The position numbers were made by a program, and so were the translations under genes. A DNA stretch of 64,000 nucleotides from Niebla homalea (lineage: Eukaryota; Ascomycota; Lecanoromycetes; Lecanorales; Ramalinaceae). The DNA is taken from contig JAHGAU010000027.1 in assembly GCA_019925105.1 (NCBI GenBank), positions 682,001 to 746,000 on the forward strand, read 5' to 3'. The notes beneath the pieces are model-generated. The model saw nothing but the letters and a program-made list of their open reading frames with translations. It was not told the origin of the DNA and made no database searches. The first letter of the stretch is position 1. Each line of letters opens with the position of its first letter. Positions 47,059 to 57,320 of this stretch are shown one piece after another.

Positions 47059-48562
47059 TAGCTTATCCATGGCTTCTGGACCCCAGTCGGCAAAGATTCT
47101 GCAGTCAAACGGCTGCAGCATCCCACCACCCACTGCGTGGTGGGTGAAAGAGGCTGAAAATATTCTTCAAGGCCAACACCATTGGTCGATAGCGCAAATC
47201 GTCCGATTTGGATTCTGCCGACAGGATTCACTCCTAAATCTTTTGCAATCGCGCTCGGAGCCTTCCCTCGAGCAAATCCTCTCCTGCCTCTCTCGTGATA
47301 ATTTCGGAGATTATCCAGTAGACGCCAAGCTCAAGATCGAAAAGATATTGGAGGCAGGAGAACCAATCCATCCTTCATCGCCTTTCAGCTTCAGCTGGTA
47401 ACCCCACAAAACACAATACCAAGAGGATCCGAAGGAGATCGCTACCCAGATCGACGAGGATAGCCGGTCGCTCTTTGCAAATGTCCCCTTCGAAGATTGG
47501 TTGAAGCTTTCCATCGGATACCCAGCAGAGCAGTCTATAATTGATCTATGTTGCCAACATCGATATTATGTCTAAACGTTTAAGCTCGTACCTGCTCCGA
47601 CACGACGAGGAGGAGGACAAGTATGATGTAGTCTGGAAGGCAAGTAAGATCCGCTGCTGCCAGTGACTACTCTAATGCCAGAGGTAGGAGTTGCGCAACC
47701 GAAGTGTATTGGCTTTTCAATCAATCTCGCGCTCGCTTCACATTATTAACGTATACTCCGATGTTTCTTTCGTCACTACACCCTTTGAGTCAGCTTTTCC
47801 AAAGTCGGTCGCTTGAAAACATACTACACCTCCTTCCAATGCTTGCACTTCGCTTCGATCTTACCTACAAAAGTCCCCTACAAGAGATCGATTGGAGTCA
47901 ACCCTTTAGCACCCAGCTTGATATGTTTGACGCATTGACGGCTGGTCAACCCATTGGACGAATTGCCATGGAAGCGACTGCATGTGACAAATCTGACCTA
48001 GACCATCTCTGCCCAGCGGGCTTCATGGCCCGCGGCGCTCATCTGCAATAGTTGCACAAAAAGTCGAGTGAGAATACTCGAGAGTACACAGAATGTCTCC
48101 TGATCCATGGTCCACTGAGATACTTATCCCATGAGCTAGGGCAGGTGAGTGGTCATATGTGTCGCCCGCTGATCTAGCTGATCTCCATCTGAGGAATTGT
48201 TTCGCCTTCGCAATTGGTACCGTCTCTCTGCTCTTCTAATTGCCCTGCGCGAAGCTCGTACGGATGAATCTACTCTGCCAAACTATTTTCAACTCTTAGA
48301 GCCCAACAATTACTATGCAGCCTTCCGAGCTCACATGGCCGCACACCCAGGGGTTCCATTTTTACTTCCGTACGATAAAATCTACGCCTCAACTGGAGGA
48401 GACACCATTGTGAGAGACGCCTTTCAATTCCTGTGTTACAAACCAGACGCGATCCTGGCTGAATCGGGCTGGACCTTCGGGTTCTGGCGCTACTTCTTGC
48501 CGTGTATCCCTAAAAGGGGGTCAGGGGAAGCGGAGGAATATTTGGAGCCATCAGAGCATTAA
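47059..48562 (+). pseudogene. Possible RasGEF-like protein, broken
   Basis: Plus-strand segments in different frames look like parts of one protein. The first is TAWWVKEAENILQGQHHWSI with SLEQILSCLSRDNFGDYPVD (47069-47401), then PFEDWLKLSIGYPAEQSII and LSSYLLRHDEEEDKYDVVW (about 47440-47640). Next is HPLSQLFQSRSLENIL (47704-48051) and finally RNWYRLSALLIALREA with NYYAAFRAHMAAHPGVPFLL (48197-48562). The last block resembles the end of a RasGEF catalytic domain (NFxxxxAIxxGL, then YR..PxxPFLG), which would make it a Ras exchange factor. This is a weak resemblance. GTAAGA and GTGAGT near the segment ends suggest some breaks are introns, but at least one stop (TAA at about 47574) lies inside conserved-looking text. 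Confidence 0.35.
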
Positions 48563-49085
48563 AATTAGACTGAGACAGCATTAAAGAGTACTTGTCCAAA
48601 GTCAAGTGCCCTATGCTCTAAGGGGTAAACTTGGTCCGTTCATTCCAAGCTAGGTTTGGGCTCTGTGTACAACGGTTTATGAAGGCTCAAAATTGGAAAA
48701 GTGCTCTAGTCCAGGCCAATTGAGTAATGCTGTCCCAGCTGTCAATCAACATTTTACGAACCACAAAAATCATGAGACACGTCAAAGGATCACCGATAGC
48801 CTGTAAGTGGAAGTGATAGGGCATGATTAATTCAGGTTGCACTAAGTACAAAAAGGGTGGGTCACTGGAACCGTATCGAGCACCCCGTCACAGATCGTAC
48901 TTCGCAGATCACCGAGACCCAATTGATCAAATGACTGTTCCCAAAGTACCCGAAGCCAGCCGGGGTCCACACCTACAGAGTACATCTACTGACTAGCTGG
49001 TGTCATTATCGCGTCATTCAAGAGGAGATATGAGAGGCCATCCGGCGCTTCAAGGCAGCACTGCTATTCATCCAGGTCTTGTAAG
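48563..49085. other. Intergenic, nothing recognised
   Basis: GC-balanced DNA with no frame over 60 codons and no clear repeat. Confidence 0.5.
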
Positions 49086-50142
49086 ATGTCCAACGAACAA
49101 GAGCGACTGATTGAAACTCGGATCAATTTGACCTCCGCAGGACTTCGTGCTCCTTCACGTAGTATGAAATTGCTTCAGGTTTGTTGGCCTTATAAACCCT
49201 ACATGTTTACCTTCTAATATGTTATCAGGACCTTTAGGAATTCATCTTGCCCGAAGACTTCCCTACTCGCCCACCCAGCGATGAGCTTTGTAATCATAAA
49301 ACCCAACTTCTGGGACGTTTCCGGAGGTTCATAGATGAACTTGCAAAATTTGATGATGATTCAAAGTTCAGAGTGTGCGAGTGGGTATGGTCTAACGGTG
49401 ACTCTGGTACCTCCGGCGTCACTTCAACCATCCTTTACCCCAAGCGGACCCGAGAAGACCTATCCATTGCCCTCAATATTAACACAATTCACGGAAAGAG
49501 AAACCCTCTGCGGTATATCGCACACACATAACGGTCAACGAGAAGGTCGATGTGTATTATAAGCTGGTCTTCCAAAGGAGATACACTTGGGAGCTTTTAT
49601 CCATTTCACTTATATATGTTACTCGCACCAGAGCCATGAGCTATATTGACTTAATGCAGATGTTGCTCGTGGCCGCACTCACTGCCCTGGACCCGAAACA
49701 TAGACCGGGCAAACTTATCAGATACTGGCTGGACACCTCCTCTTACGAGTTTATAACACGTAAGGAGACAATTCATACATTCTGGAACATGCATAACAAT
49801 GCTGAGCTCAGATCACTGGCGATAGAACACATTGAGATCGATCAAGAAACAGTGACGTGCTTCACGAAAGCGCTAAAAGGCCTCAACCCGTTCCATACTA
49901 TAGTGCTCTTCATTATCGCGCTTAGAAAAGCGCAACCTCAGACTATCTGGACGTATACACCCTTCGCCATATCAAGGCCCATGTATACGTCTTCAGACCT
50001 CGCCAGACGCAAGAGAAAGATATCAGCAGAGTGCTCGGCTCGTAGTATGTCGTCACACGATATGTATTACATAGGCGGTGAGAGGAGCCGTTGGAATCCT
50101 GTCACATCGAGGGATCGGGCTGCTGGCGCGAGAACAAAATAA
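49086..50142 (+). pseudogene. Unknown fungal protein with a clean intron and one nonsense codon
   Basis: The ATG at 49086 starts a first exon (MSNEQERLIETRINLTSAGL). A 50-nt intron, 49179-49228, has GTTTGT, TTCTAATA branch and TCAG acceptor. The joined frame continues CAG GAC CTT TAG GAA TTC: the TAG (near 49234) replaces a codon in otherwise good protein (EFILPEDFPTRPPSDEL, QLLGRFRRFIDELAKFDDDS). CAG to TAG is the RIP-type change. At about 49510-49540 the reading frame shifts to one that stays open to 50142 (VNEKVDVYYKLVFQRRYTW, LIRYWLDTSSYEFITRKETI). I do not recognise the family; no signal peptide or clear domain is visible. Confidence 0.5.
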
Positions 50143-51774
50143 ATCCTCCTCTCCTATATAACGGTAGCCATCCATGCTCTATGGCAGGCCTGAAATCCGG
50201 TAAAGTCCATTCGCCTGTTCTGCAAGCCGCACGTGCGAATCGAGATTCCATTAAGGTATTAATAATAGGAGTTAATTCGAGGCAGCACCGAACAATTTCG
50301 ATATACCAAACTAAATATAGCTATGCGGGTCGCATATAAGCTGCTTTCTTAAGGATAAGCCATACTGATACAACACTGATCTTAATCAAAGCCATAAAGA
50401 AGTCCACGACGCGATCTCATTGCAACAACAAAAATTCAGAGGCTGATCATCACCCTTAAGCGATAATCTAAGCACTTATATCATAGATATGCCAGGTCAT
50501 TTCCACCAAGAGCAAGCAGTATTCAATGTTGAATTGCCGACTTTCAAAAAAGAGGGTTGTTGGAGATAGAAGGCCAATTCCGGGTAAAGTTCGATTTCCC
50601 CAAGTTGAGCGTCCTGAGAAGGTCGCATCAATATGGCCTGCCCTTCAGAATGAGGCTCCATAGTGTCCTTTATCTTGTAATAGGAGACAAGCTTGTAAGT
50701 CGTTCGATTTACCGTAAAGCTCCCGGACGTTCTGTACAGACGGTCGGGCTTGTCTGGTTCACGTTGGAGGAACATCCCATCGTCGTACCCGATTCTCGGC
50801 CAGTCTGCCGCGACTTCGAGCGCATTAAAGATTGGGCGAGGCAGTATATGCTGACAAGAGAGATCAACTCGAACCTGCCACCGGAGAAGGAGTGGGAGGT
50901 CATTGCGGAGAACAGCATCGACTGAATTTTACCAGGAGGCACTCCTCGCAACATCAATTCATGATACGCTTCTGAGAGACTTGTCTCCCGCCATGTTCGG
51001 TTCATGAAGTCACCTTCCAAGGAGATTCGGAGAGTGTATTCTCATTAAGGATTTGCTGCATGCTGCATGGTCGCAAATTTCGCATCGAATCTGGGGACTT
51101 AGAACCGGGTTTTTACCTCCAGACTCCTCCCTACTGCTTGTTCTTTTTTCCGAGATTCGGAGACATTCAGTACTGATGTTGCTTATGCAATAGGCACATA
51201 TTTTGGGGCTTCCGGTAGGCAAATGCGACTTGATATCTTGAGACAGCCATAAATCTCACAATAGCCCACTTCATGACAGTGTGACGCATGCGACAAGGAT
51301 ACCGTCGACCCTGCGGGCCTAGAATGTTCGAAGTGGCCAACTCTCTCACAGCTCCACATTCTGCATGCTAAGATGAGAGCATAGGTAAAAGTATCGTCTG
51401 CAGGGCAATACGAAAGGCTGCAGCAAGACCCGAGCGAGCGGTGTAGGAAAGACGGGACGAAAGTTGTGCATCTCCAACCTTATCGACCAATGGAATGTCT
51501 CAGATAACGCGATTGCTTAACGCGAATCAACTTTACCGATCATGCAGGAGTAGAAAAGGACGGTGTGCGGCGTAGCCGTTACCGTCACCATTAGCATCCT
51601 CTAGCTTTCCTACGCAAGACAAAGCTCCAGCCGCCTCCCTCACTGCCCTCCCAACCCTTCGAGAGTCGAGATACCGATTCCCAGCTTCGGGAAGCCGAGG
51701 AAGCACTTCGCCCGAAGTTTGACTGGGAATAATATTAGCGACGCATGTGGCACTTGTTCATTCGTTGCTCTCCG
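50143..51774. other. Region with uncertain small frames
   Basis: A plus-strand frame at 50557-50925 (ending DWARQYMLTREINSNLPPEK) and an overlapping minus-strand frame at 50497-50775 (with TTYKLVSYYKIKDTMEPHSE) both look protein-like; only one can be real and I cannot decide. The rest, 51020-51774, shows nothing I can assign. Confidence 0.35.
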
Positions 51775-53401
51775 TCATTGTAACTCTGGAAGAGTATGTC
51801 TACTCCCCAACAGGTCTTGGGGCTGTTGGCTTAGGAGACTCCCTTCATAATCGCTAGGGACCTCGTGCCCAGTAACGCCTCCAAATAGCTCCACAAGATC
51901 TCGTGCTTCCAATTCTGGACCGGCGACCTGAGACTCTTCGGACAACTCGACTTTGAGAAAGGCATCATTCCCATCCATTTCTGACTTATGGGCCCCTTCC
52001 TGCAATGCTTGAGATCCATCTGAGGTCTTGGGAACTCGCTTCATCTTACGCCATATCCAAAGCGATATTGGAGCGGCCACCAAGATTAATACAGCGACCG
52101 GCACACTGATAGCAACCATTATACCCTTCGGGATACTGGAGGTCTTGCTTTGAGTGGCATTCGTCGAAGGAGAGATTATCGGAACGAGATTCTGAACCGC
52201 ATTGAGACCTGCGAAGACTGCTTGATGGACGTTGAAGTTAGAGCGCTCGAAGTCCGCGATCACGTATGCATTTTGGAAGAAAGCTCGTCCGATGGTGTAT
52301 TGGGTCGAGTTTGCGGCTTGTCGCAATGGGAAGAAGCGCACCCCTTGGTCTGCTGTACTGTTCCCTGGAGCATCGTCGACCAGATCAAAGCTAGCATATG
52401 GCAGCGTGATATTCACGGTGCCTTCACCGCTCGAGCCCCCTCCTAACGTAAATGAAATCGTAATGTTCGATCTCAGGAGCGTCTGATGCATTGTTTCCTT
52501 TACGAAATATCGATTCAGGGAGGAATTGTACGTGAGGCCGAATGACATTTCAAATTGGTTGCATACATCTTTGGGAAGCCAAACGTCCGGAACCAGAGTG
52601 TCTAGAAGCGCATACACTCCTACCTGAACTGCATGCTGAAAGTTCGAACTGTTCACACTGGCCAGAAACACAAGGAGCTCACGGTTTATAGCCGGGTCGA
52701 ATTTGAATGACACGTCGTGAGGCTCGAATGCCGAGCTGTCGTATCCGCCAAGGATCAGGCTACCAAATACTGGTGGTTGAGCGTAAGAAGCGCCTGCTGT
52801 ATATGACCAGCTGAGGCTTGGGATGCTATTCTGCTCCTTCAAGCTGGCTAGCAGACTGTTCGTGGAGTTGGAGAAGGACGAGATATTGATGGCGTGCGGA
52901 CTTAGTCCAATACTCCCAAGGTAGAAGTCTTTCGTCGCAAATCCTTCAATTACTTGGTGACTGACTGTTGTTGAAGAAGCACCTGGTACTCCCATGACAA
53001 CATCGTTGTATCCGAAACTCCCATTACCGCTGCATCCTAATGCACTCTCCTCTGTCAATCCGAGCTGAAAAAGACCTGTCTGAGAAGGACGTCGAGTTCT
53101 CAGGCCGGTAGATTGTCCCTCTTGCTTCGGGGCAATCGGCTGGATCTTGCCGGGTACAGCCTTCCGAGAGAATTGGCCAAATGGCGTTTCCAGTGCTGGA
53201 GGGAAGCAGTCGCACTGTTTGCCGTGGCGTGCCAATGCTTACCCAGAAGGTTGACCAGGTGCCATCAATGCCGTCCCTATCCATGGACTTATGATCAGCC
53301 TTGTATCTGTGACCAACAGTCGTGACATGATTATATACCAGTGCTGGCTCGCCGGAATGACCAACGGATCGATGCAAGTCACTCGTAATAGCAATCGACA
53401 T
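51775..53401 (-). pseudogene. Membrane-anchored aspartyl-protease-like protein, frameshifted
   Basis: Pepsin-fold family of ascomycetes with a C-terminal membrane anchor. The N-terminal lobe is in the frame starting at 53401: DGTWSTFWVSIGTPRQTV, then LLPSSTGNAIW, where active pepsins have VDTGSSxLW, so the first catalytic Asp is absent. Near 53080 the frame must shift by one base to reach TGLFQLGLTEESALGCSGNG and the rest. The second-lobe segment ALLDTLVPDVWLP keeps an Asp-Thr. QYTIGRAFFQNAYVIADFER and DFERSNFNV match the family C-terminus. A 23-residue hydrophobic helix (IMVAISVPVAVLILVAAPIS) followed by WRKMKR gives a type I topology with an ~80-residue cytosolic tail. The family is probably non-catalytic or atypical. 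The single-base shift makes this copy a likely pseudogene unless it is an assembly error. No convincing signal peptide is visible upstream. Confidence 0.7.
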
Positions 53402-54018
53402 AAGACCAACGCTTTGATCAGTCTGGCGGTAGTCCAGCAGTGAGGGGCTATTATTGAAGAACGAGAAGGTTGCATTCGTCTTCCTCTTCCGCCATATGAT
53501 GGTAATGCATATGCTGACCGTGACTTGGACTACAAGTGTTTTTCCCCTGCGTCAAACCACGCTTTCCCCTGCGCCCAGCTCAGCACAGCCTACCAAAACC
53601 AGGACCAATCAAAGATCATTCATAAGCCAGAGGGATTCCAGGGCTAACTTCCAGCTACTGCATGCCGAATCCTTCGCGGCTGACCTACATAGCTAACGCA
53701 GATTCTTTAAAAGCGCAGCAAGGAAAATTTGAAACAAGATGTGGTCGCAACCAATAATATACAGTACTCTCTTCATTTCTATTTATACTTACGCTGGATT
53801 TGGCAAGCTCTACAATTGCACCATGTGCAAACCTAAATGCGCCAATAATCAGTCACGCAATGCATTTTGGACCAGTCGGGCCACAATTGTACCAACGCCG
53901 CGGCAACAGCAATGTCAGCCCCAGGAGGATCACGTTTTCTTCATATAACAAGACCAGGCAAGCTTTATGAAGTCCAGATCCCTATCAGCGATTGTTGGGG
54001 TGACCAGACGACAGCGAG
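53402..54018. promoter_or_regulatory. Divergent intergenic region between two surface-protein genes
   Basis: About 0.6 kb separates the protease-like gene (minus) from the repetitive surface protein (plus), so they probably share regulatory DNA. AATAATATACAG near 53752 and TATTTATACTTAC near 53780 are TATA-like for the plus-strand gene. Small overlapping frames here have no recognisable content. Confidence 0.4.
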
Positions 54019-56421
54019 ATGGGTGTCAGAAGCCTATTTGCTCTTTGGTTGCTTACGCTCGTTACTACGAGCGAGCAGGGCGCAATCCCTACGACAGCAT
54101 ATACCACACTATTAATCACTCCAAGCGTTTCGAGATATACAAACAGCAGTGCGGATGCATACTCACTCAGCTGTTCGAGCAACATTGGATCGCTTACTGT
54201 TCATTACTGCGCGCCTGTTTCCATCGCGACCACAATCACTGCAGAGACCGTGGTCAGCATCATCAACAAGATCAGGAACAGCACAAGAGTAACGACCATC
54301 ACCAATGAAGAGATTGACTTCTCCCAGTACCCCAAGCCTACGAATCTGAATAGCGCTGGTACCCAAACGAACCTTATTACAGATGTGGACGAAAAAGGTT
54401 CCGGCCAACAAGACGTTCTTTGTAGAATTGACATTGGGCAGGACCTTTCCCTCCGTATACGTGCAATATAAATTGGCCTATCAGGTTAGCGGTCAATATC
54501 CAATCACGGTCGATGGCAAGCCGACATGCACAAGCATAACAAAAGATGATGGCATAGCAATCACCTGGCCCTCACATCCGCCACTTCCATTGACGACGGA
54601 GAAGATAGATCCTGAGCTGCTACACCTGGACCCCAAAGGCTGGACGTTCTTTCCAATGCAAGCACTTAATAATGACCCGGACGTGGATCAAGTATTCGAT
54701 TCCTGGCCGGAATATCCACTGATTCGGTCCTTCTTTCCTGACCCTCCCCTGTGGTCATGTCAAGACACGGCTTCAGGTGTTGGCAACGGTCCGGTCGATT
54801 TCTCTTCCACGGCCTTATTCTTGACTGACACCTCAACTTCATTCGAAGACGATGACGGTGCAGCAACGACTGATCAGTACAAGACTTCTGTTATGGTAGA
54901 TGCTGTGTTAGCGCAGCCTACGCCTTCAGCGAAGATAGCATCGAGTAAGGTTCCGCAACAAGCTGCCCCTGCCAGCGTTGCCAAGCCACCCGTTCCTTCG
55001 CAAACATCAGGTACCACCACCAATCCGGGTACCCCATCGAGCGGGGATGATGCGTCCTCAGAACCTTCACCCATCGCCGATGGAGACCAAGCTGGGGCGA
55101 ATGAGAAGGGGACGCCGACAGAAGCTGTACCCGCTCCAGCCTCCACGCCTTCTGGACCAGATGCAATCCAACCTCAATCATCAGCACTTGGTGGGCAGGG
55201 TGCTGAAACAACTCAAGATGGCGTTAATGAAGCAGGGACCGAACAAGGAGGAGCCATCATAGCATGGCCAATTGAATTGAGTGATACACAAGTACAAGAC
55301 GTGCCCACTCAATGCCCAAGGCCAGTATCTCATCAGCGACCAAACGCTATTACCCGGCCAAGTCAAGACAGTCGCCGGAACCTTGATATATCTGGCGCCG
55401 AGTGGTGCAAGCATCGCCGTTCTCGGGTCTACGACAAATGCTGCAGAAGCTGGCAACGGGCGCGTGCCAGTGCTGACATTTGGCTCTCAAACCATTACGC
55501 AAGGGTCACAAGGACAATTTCTCGTGGCTGGACAAACATTATCACCAGGAGGCGTGATTACCGCATCTGGAACACTGCTCTCTTTGAACCCAGCAGGCAA
55601 TGTCGCCGTCATCGGGGGCATGACCAATACCATTCAAATCCCCACCGATACGCCTACTCCCTTGTCGACGTTTGGCCAACAAACCCTCACGCCAAACGAA
55701 AAAGACCAATACATCATAGCCGGGCAAACACTCTCACCTGACAGCGCCATTACCGTATCAGGCACACCCATCTCCCTGGACGCCAGCGGCAGTCATGCCA
55801 TCATCGGCGGGAGCATCACACAAACACTAACCCCCAACGTCAGCCCTACACCAACAGCAGCGCTGACGTTCGACCCTCAAATCATCCAGCCAGACTCGCA
55901 AGGGCGATATCTCGTAGACGGACAAAAACTCTCGCCAGGCAGCGCGATCACAGCCTCTGGCACTGTAATATCGTTACAGCCTGATGGCAGTGGTGCCGTT
56001 GTTGCAGGTAGCATGACAGAGGATCTCGCCATTGCGACTCCTACCTCATCGAACGCATTGATGTTTGGCTCTCAGACCATAACGGCCAACGCGCTTGGTC
56101 AATATATCGTTGATGGGAAGACGCTGTCGGCTGGCGGTGTAATATATCGTTGATGGGAAGACGCTGTCGGCTGGCGGTGTAGTTACGGTCTCTGGAACTC
56201 CAATTTCGTTGGATGCAGGTGGGAGGACGGCTATCGTTGGGACAAAAACGGAGGGTTTGGCGGGGGCGATCATGACTGGATTGGGTAGTACGAGTAGTAA
56301 TAGCAATGAAAGTAATGGTGGAGTGACACCATATACTGGAGATGCGAGCAATATTGGGATGCCGATGGCTACAGCTTGGAAGGTGCTTTCGTGTGTGCTG
56401 TTCATCATTGCCGTGTCATGA
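54019..56421 (+). pseudogene. Repetitive GPI-type cell-surface protein with three frameshifts
   Basis: ATG at 54019 gives a signal peptide (MGVRSLFALWLLTLVTTSEQ). The ectodomain needs a +1 shift at the A5 run near 54391 (DVDEK to VPANKTFFVELTLGRTFPS). It continues through a Thr/Ser/Pro/Ala-rich stalk (about 54860-55250) and shifts again near 55290. It then enters at least five copies of a ~55-residue repeat whose consensus includes QYIVDGQTLSPGGAITVSGT and PISLxPxGxxAVIGG. The third shift comes from a perfect 40-bp duplication at 56101-56180. After it the frame reads VSGTPISLDAGGRTAIVG and ends with a Ser/Asn spacer and hydrophobic tail (WKVLSCVLFIIAVS), as in GPI-anchor signals. Such GTPISL-repeat proteins are widespread on ascomycete cell walls; exact function unknown. 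The surrounding sequence is otherwise well preserved, so decay is recent. Confidence 0.78.
56101..56180 (+). repeat. Perfect 40-bp tandem duplication in coding sequence
   Basis: AATATATCGTTGATGGGAAG.. (40 bases) occurs twice in a row, 56101-56140 and 56141-56180, with no difference. Forty is not a multiple of three, so the second copy shifts the frame and brings in a TGA (at 56152). Identity of the copies indicates a very recent event. Confidence 0.95.
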
Positions 56422-56871
56422 GAGGATAGCCAATCAATAGGAAGACTTCTATTACATGTCCTCTTTAGCATACCCACTTTGCATAAAGCCTGATCACAGA
56501 GAAAAATGCCTTGAAAGTATCGACATCAAAACACCGAGCAAGTACGAGGCCAAGGGATGATCAATCCTTCCATCTGACCCTTTCCTTTTGCAGCATCTTC
56601 ACAAGTCCAATAGGCTGCTCGCCCATGGTCAGCCCACCATAACGCTGCTTGATCTCACCCCCATAGAGCTCTAGTACCCAAGTATTGTATAATTCAGACG
56701 AGTCACTGTGTCTTGAAATTTTGCGGTCCACGTTACTCTCGGCAGGCCATAGACAGAAGCTTATTGTAAGCTGCACCTAGGGGGTGATTCGTTTCCTCGG
56801 CATAGGCGACGTAATCATTGCAGTCCATAAAGGGACCCTCTTGTCTGATAGCGTTGATTGACCAACCGTCT
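56422..56871. other. Short unassigned region
   Basis: A 71-codon minus-strand frame at 56561-56776 (with SSELYNTWVLELYGGEIKQR and GEQPIGLVKMLQKERVRWKD) reads like the C-terminus of a real protein, but I do not know the family. It ends next to the DIRS derivative at 56872 and may have been truncated by it. Confidence 0.35.
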
Positions 56872-57290
56872 ACTAATTTGCTCGATCCTTGCTACGTATA
56901 TATGTGGATATGTGGTGTTTTTGGTGTTTGTAGTGTTTTTGATTGGCCTGTCTCAGGACCTGAGCTACAGGGACCTCGCCGTCGAGGTCCCAGGGCGCCT
57001 TGCCGTCGAGGCACCCCCGCCATGGCCCGGCCACGGGGTGAAGCCAGGGCTGAGAACCCCCCCGCACGAGCTGGGAACCTGGTGCTATCTATGTAGAGCT
57101 ATGTACACAAAAGGAGTGGGTGGGTGAGCAATTTTGACAAAGGCCGTTGTCCAAGCAGGTCCTCAATAGTGAGATGAAGAACTCAGGGATTTGGGTGAGC
57201 TGGCTCATATAAATCTCTGAGCTCCCCCGCACGGCCCCTGAAGCGCTTAGCCGACAGTGGCTATTCCGCATGTCCTAAACTACACCCTAG
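56872..57290 (-). mobile_element. Internally deleted derivative of the DIRS-like element
   Basis: Bases 56872-57060 match the 3' end of the full element (28762-28950), including ACTAATTTGCTCGATCC and the palindrome GGGACCTCGCCGTCGAGGTC. Bases 57128-57290 match its 5' end (32960-33144), including CTCAGGGATTT and GCACGGCCCCTGAAG. All genes are missing and about 70 bases of different sequence join the two parts. Near the right end it lacks 17 bases (GGCAAATTAGCTAGTAG) present in the full copy. It is not RIP-mutated. It could be a non-autonomous form moved in trans or a deletion product. Confidence 0.82.
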
Positions 57291-57320
57291 TCTCCACTTC
57301 CTGCTTAAAAGCATGATCGA

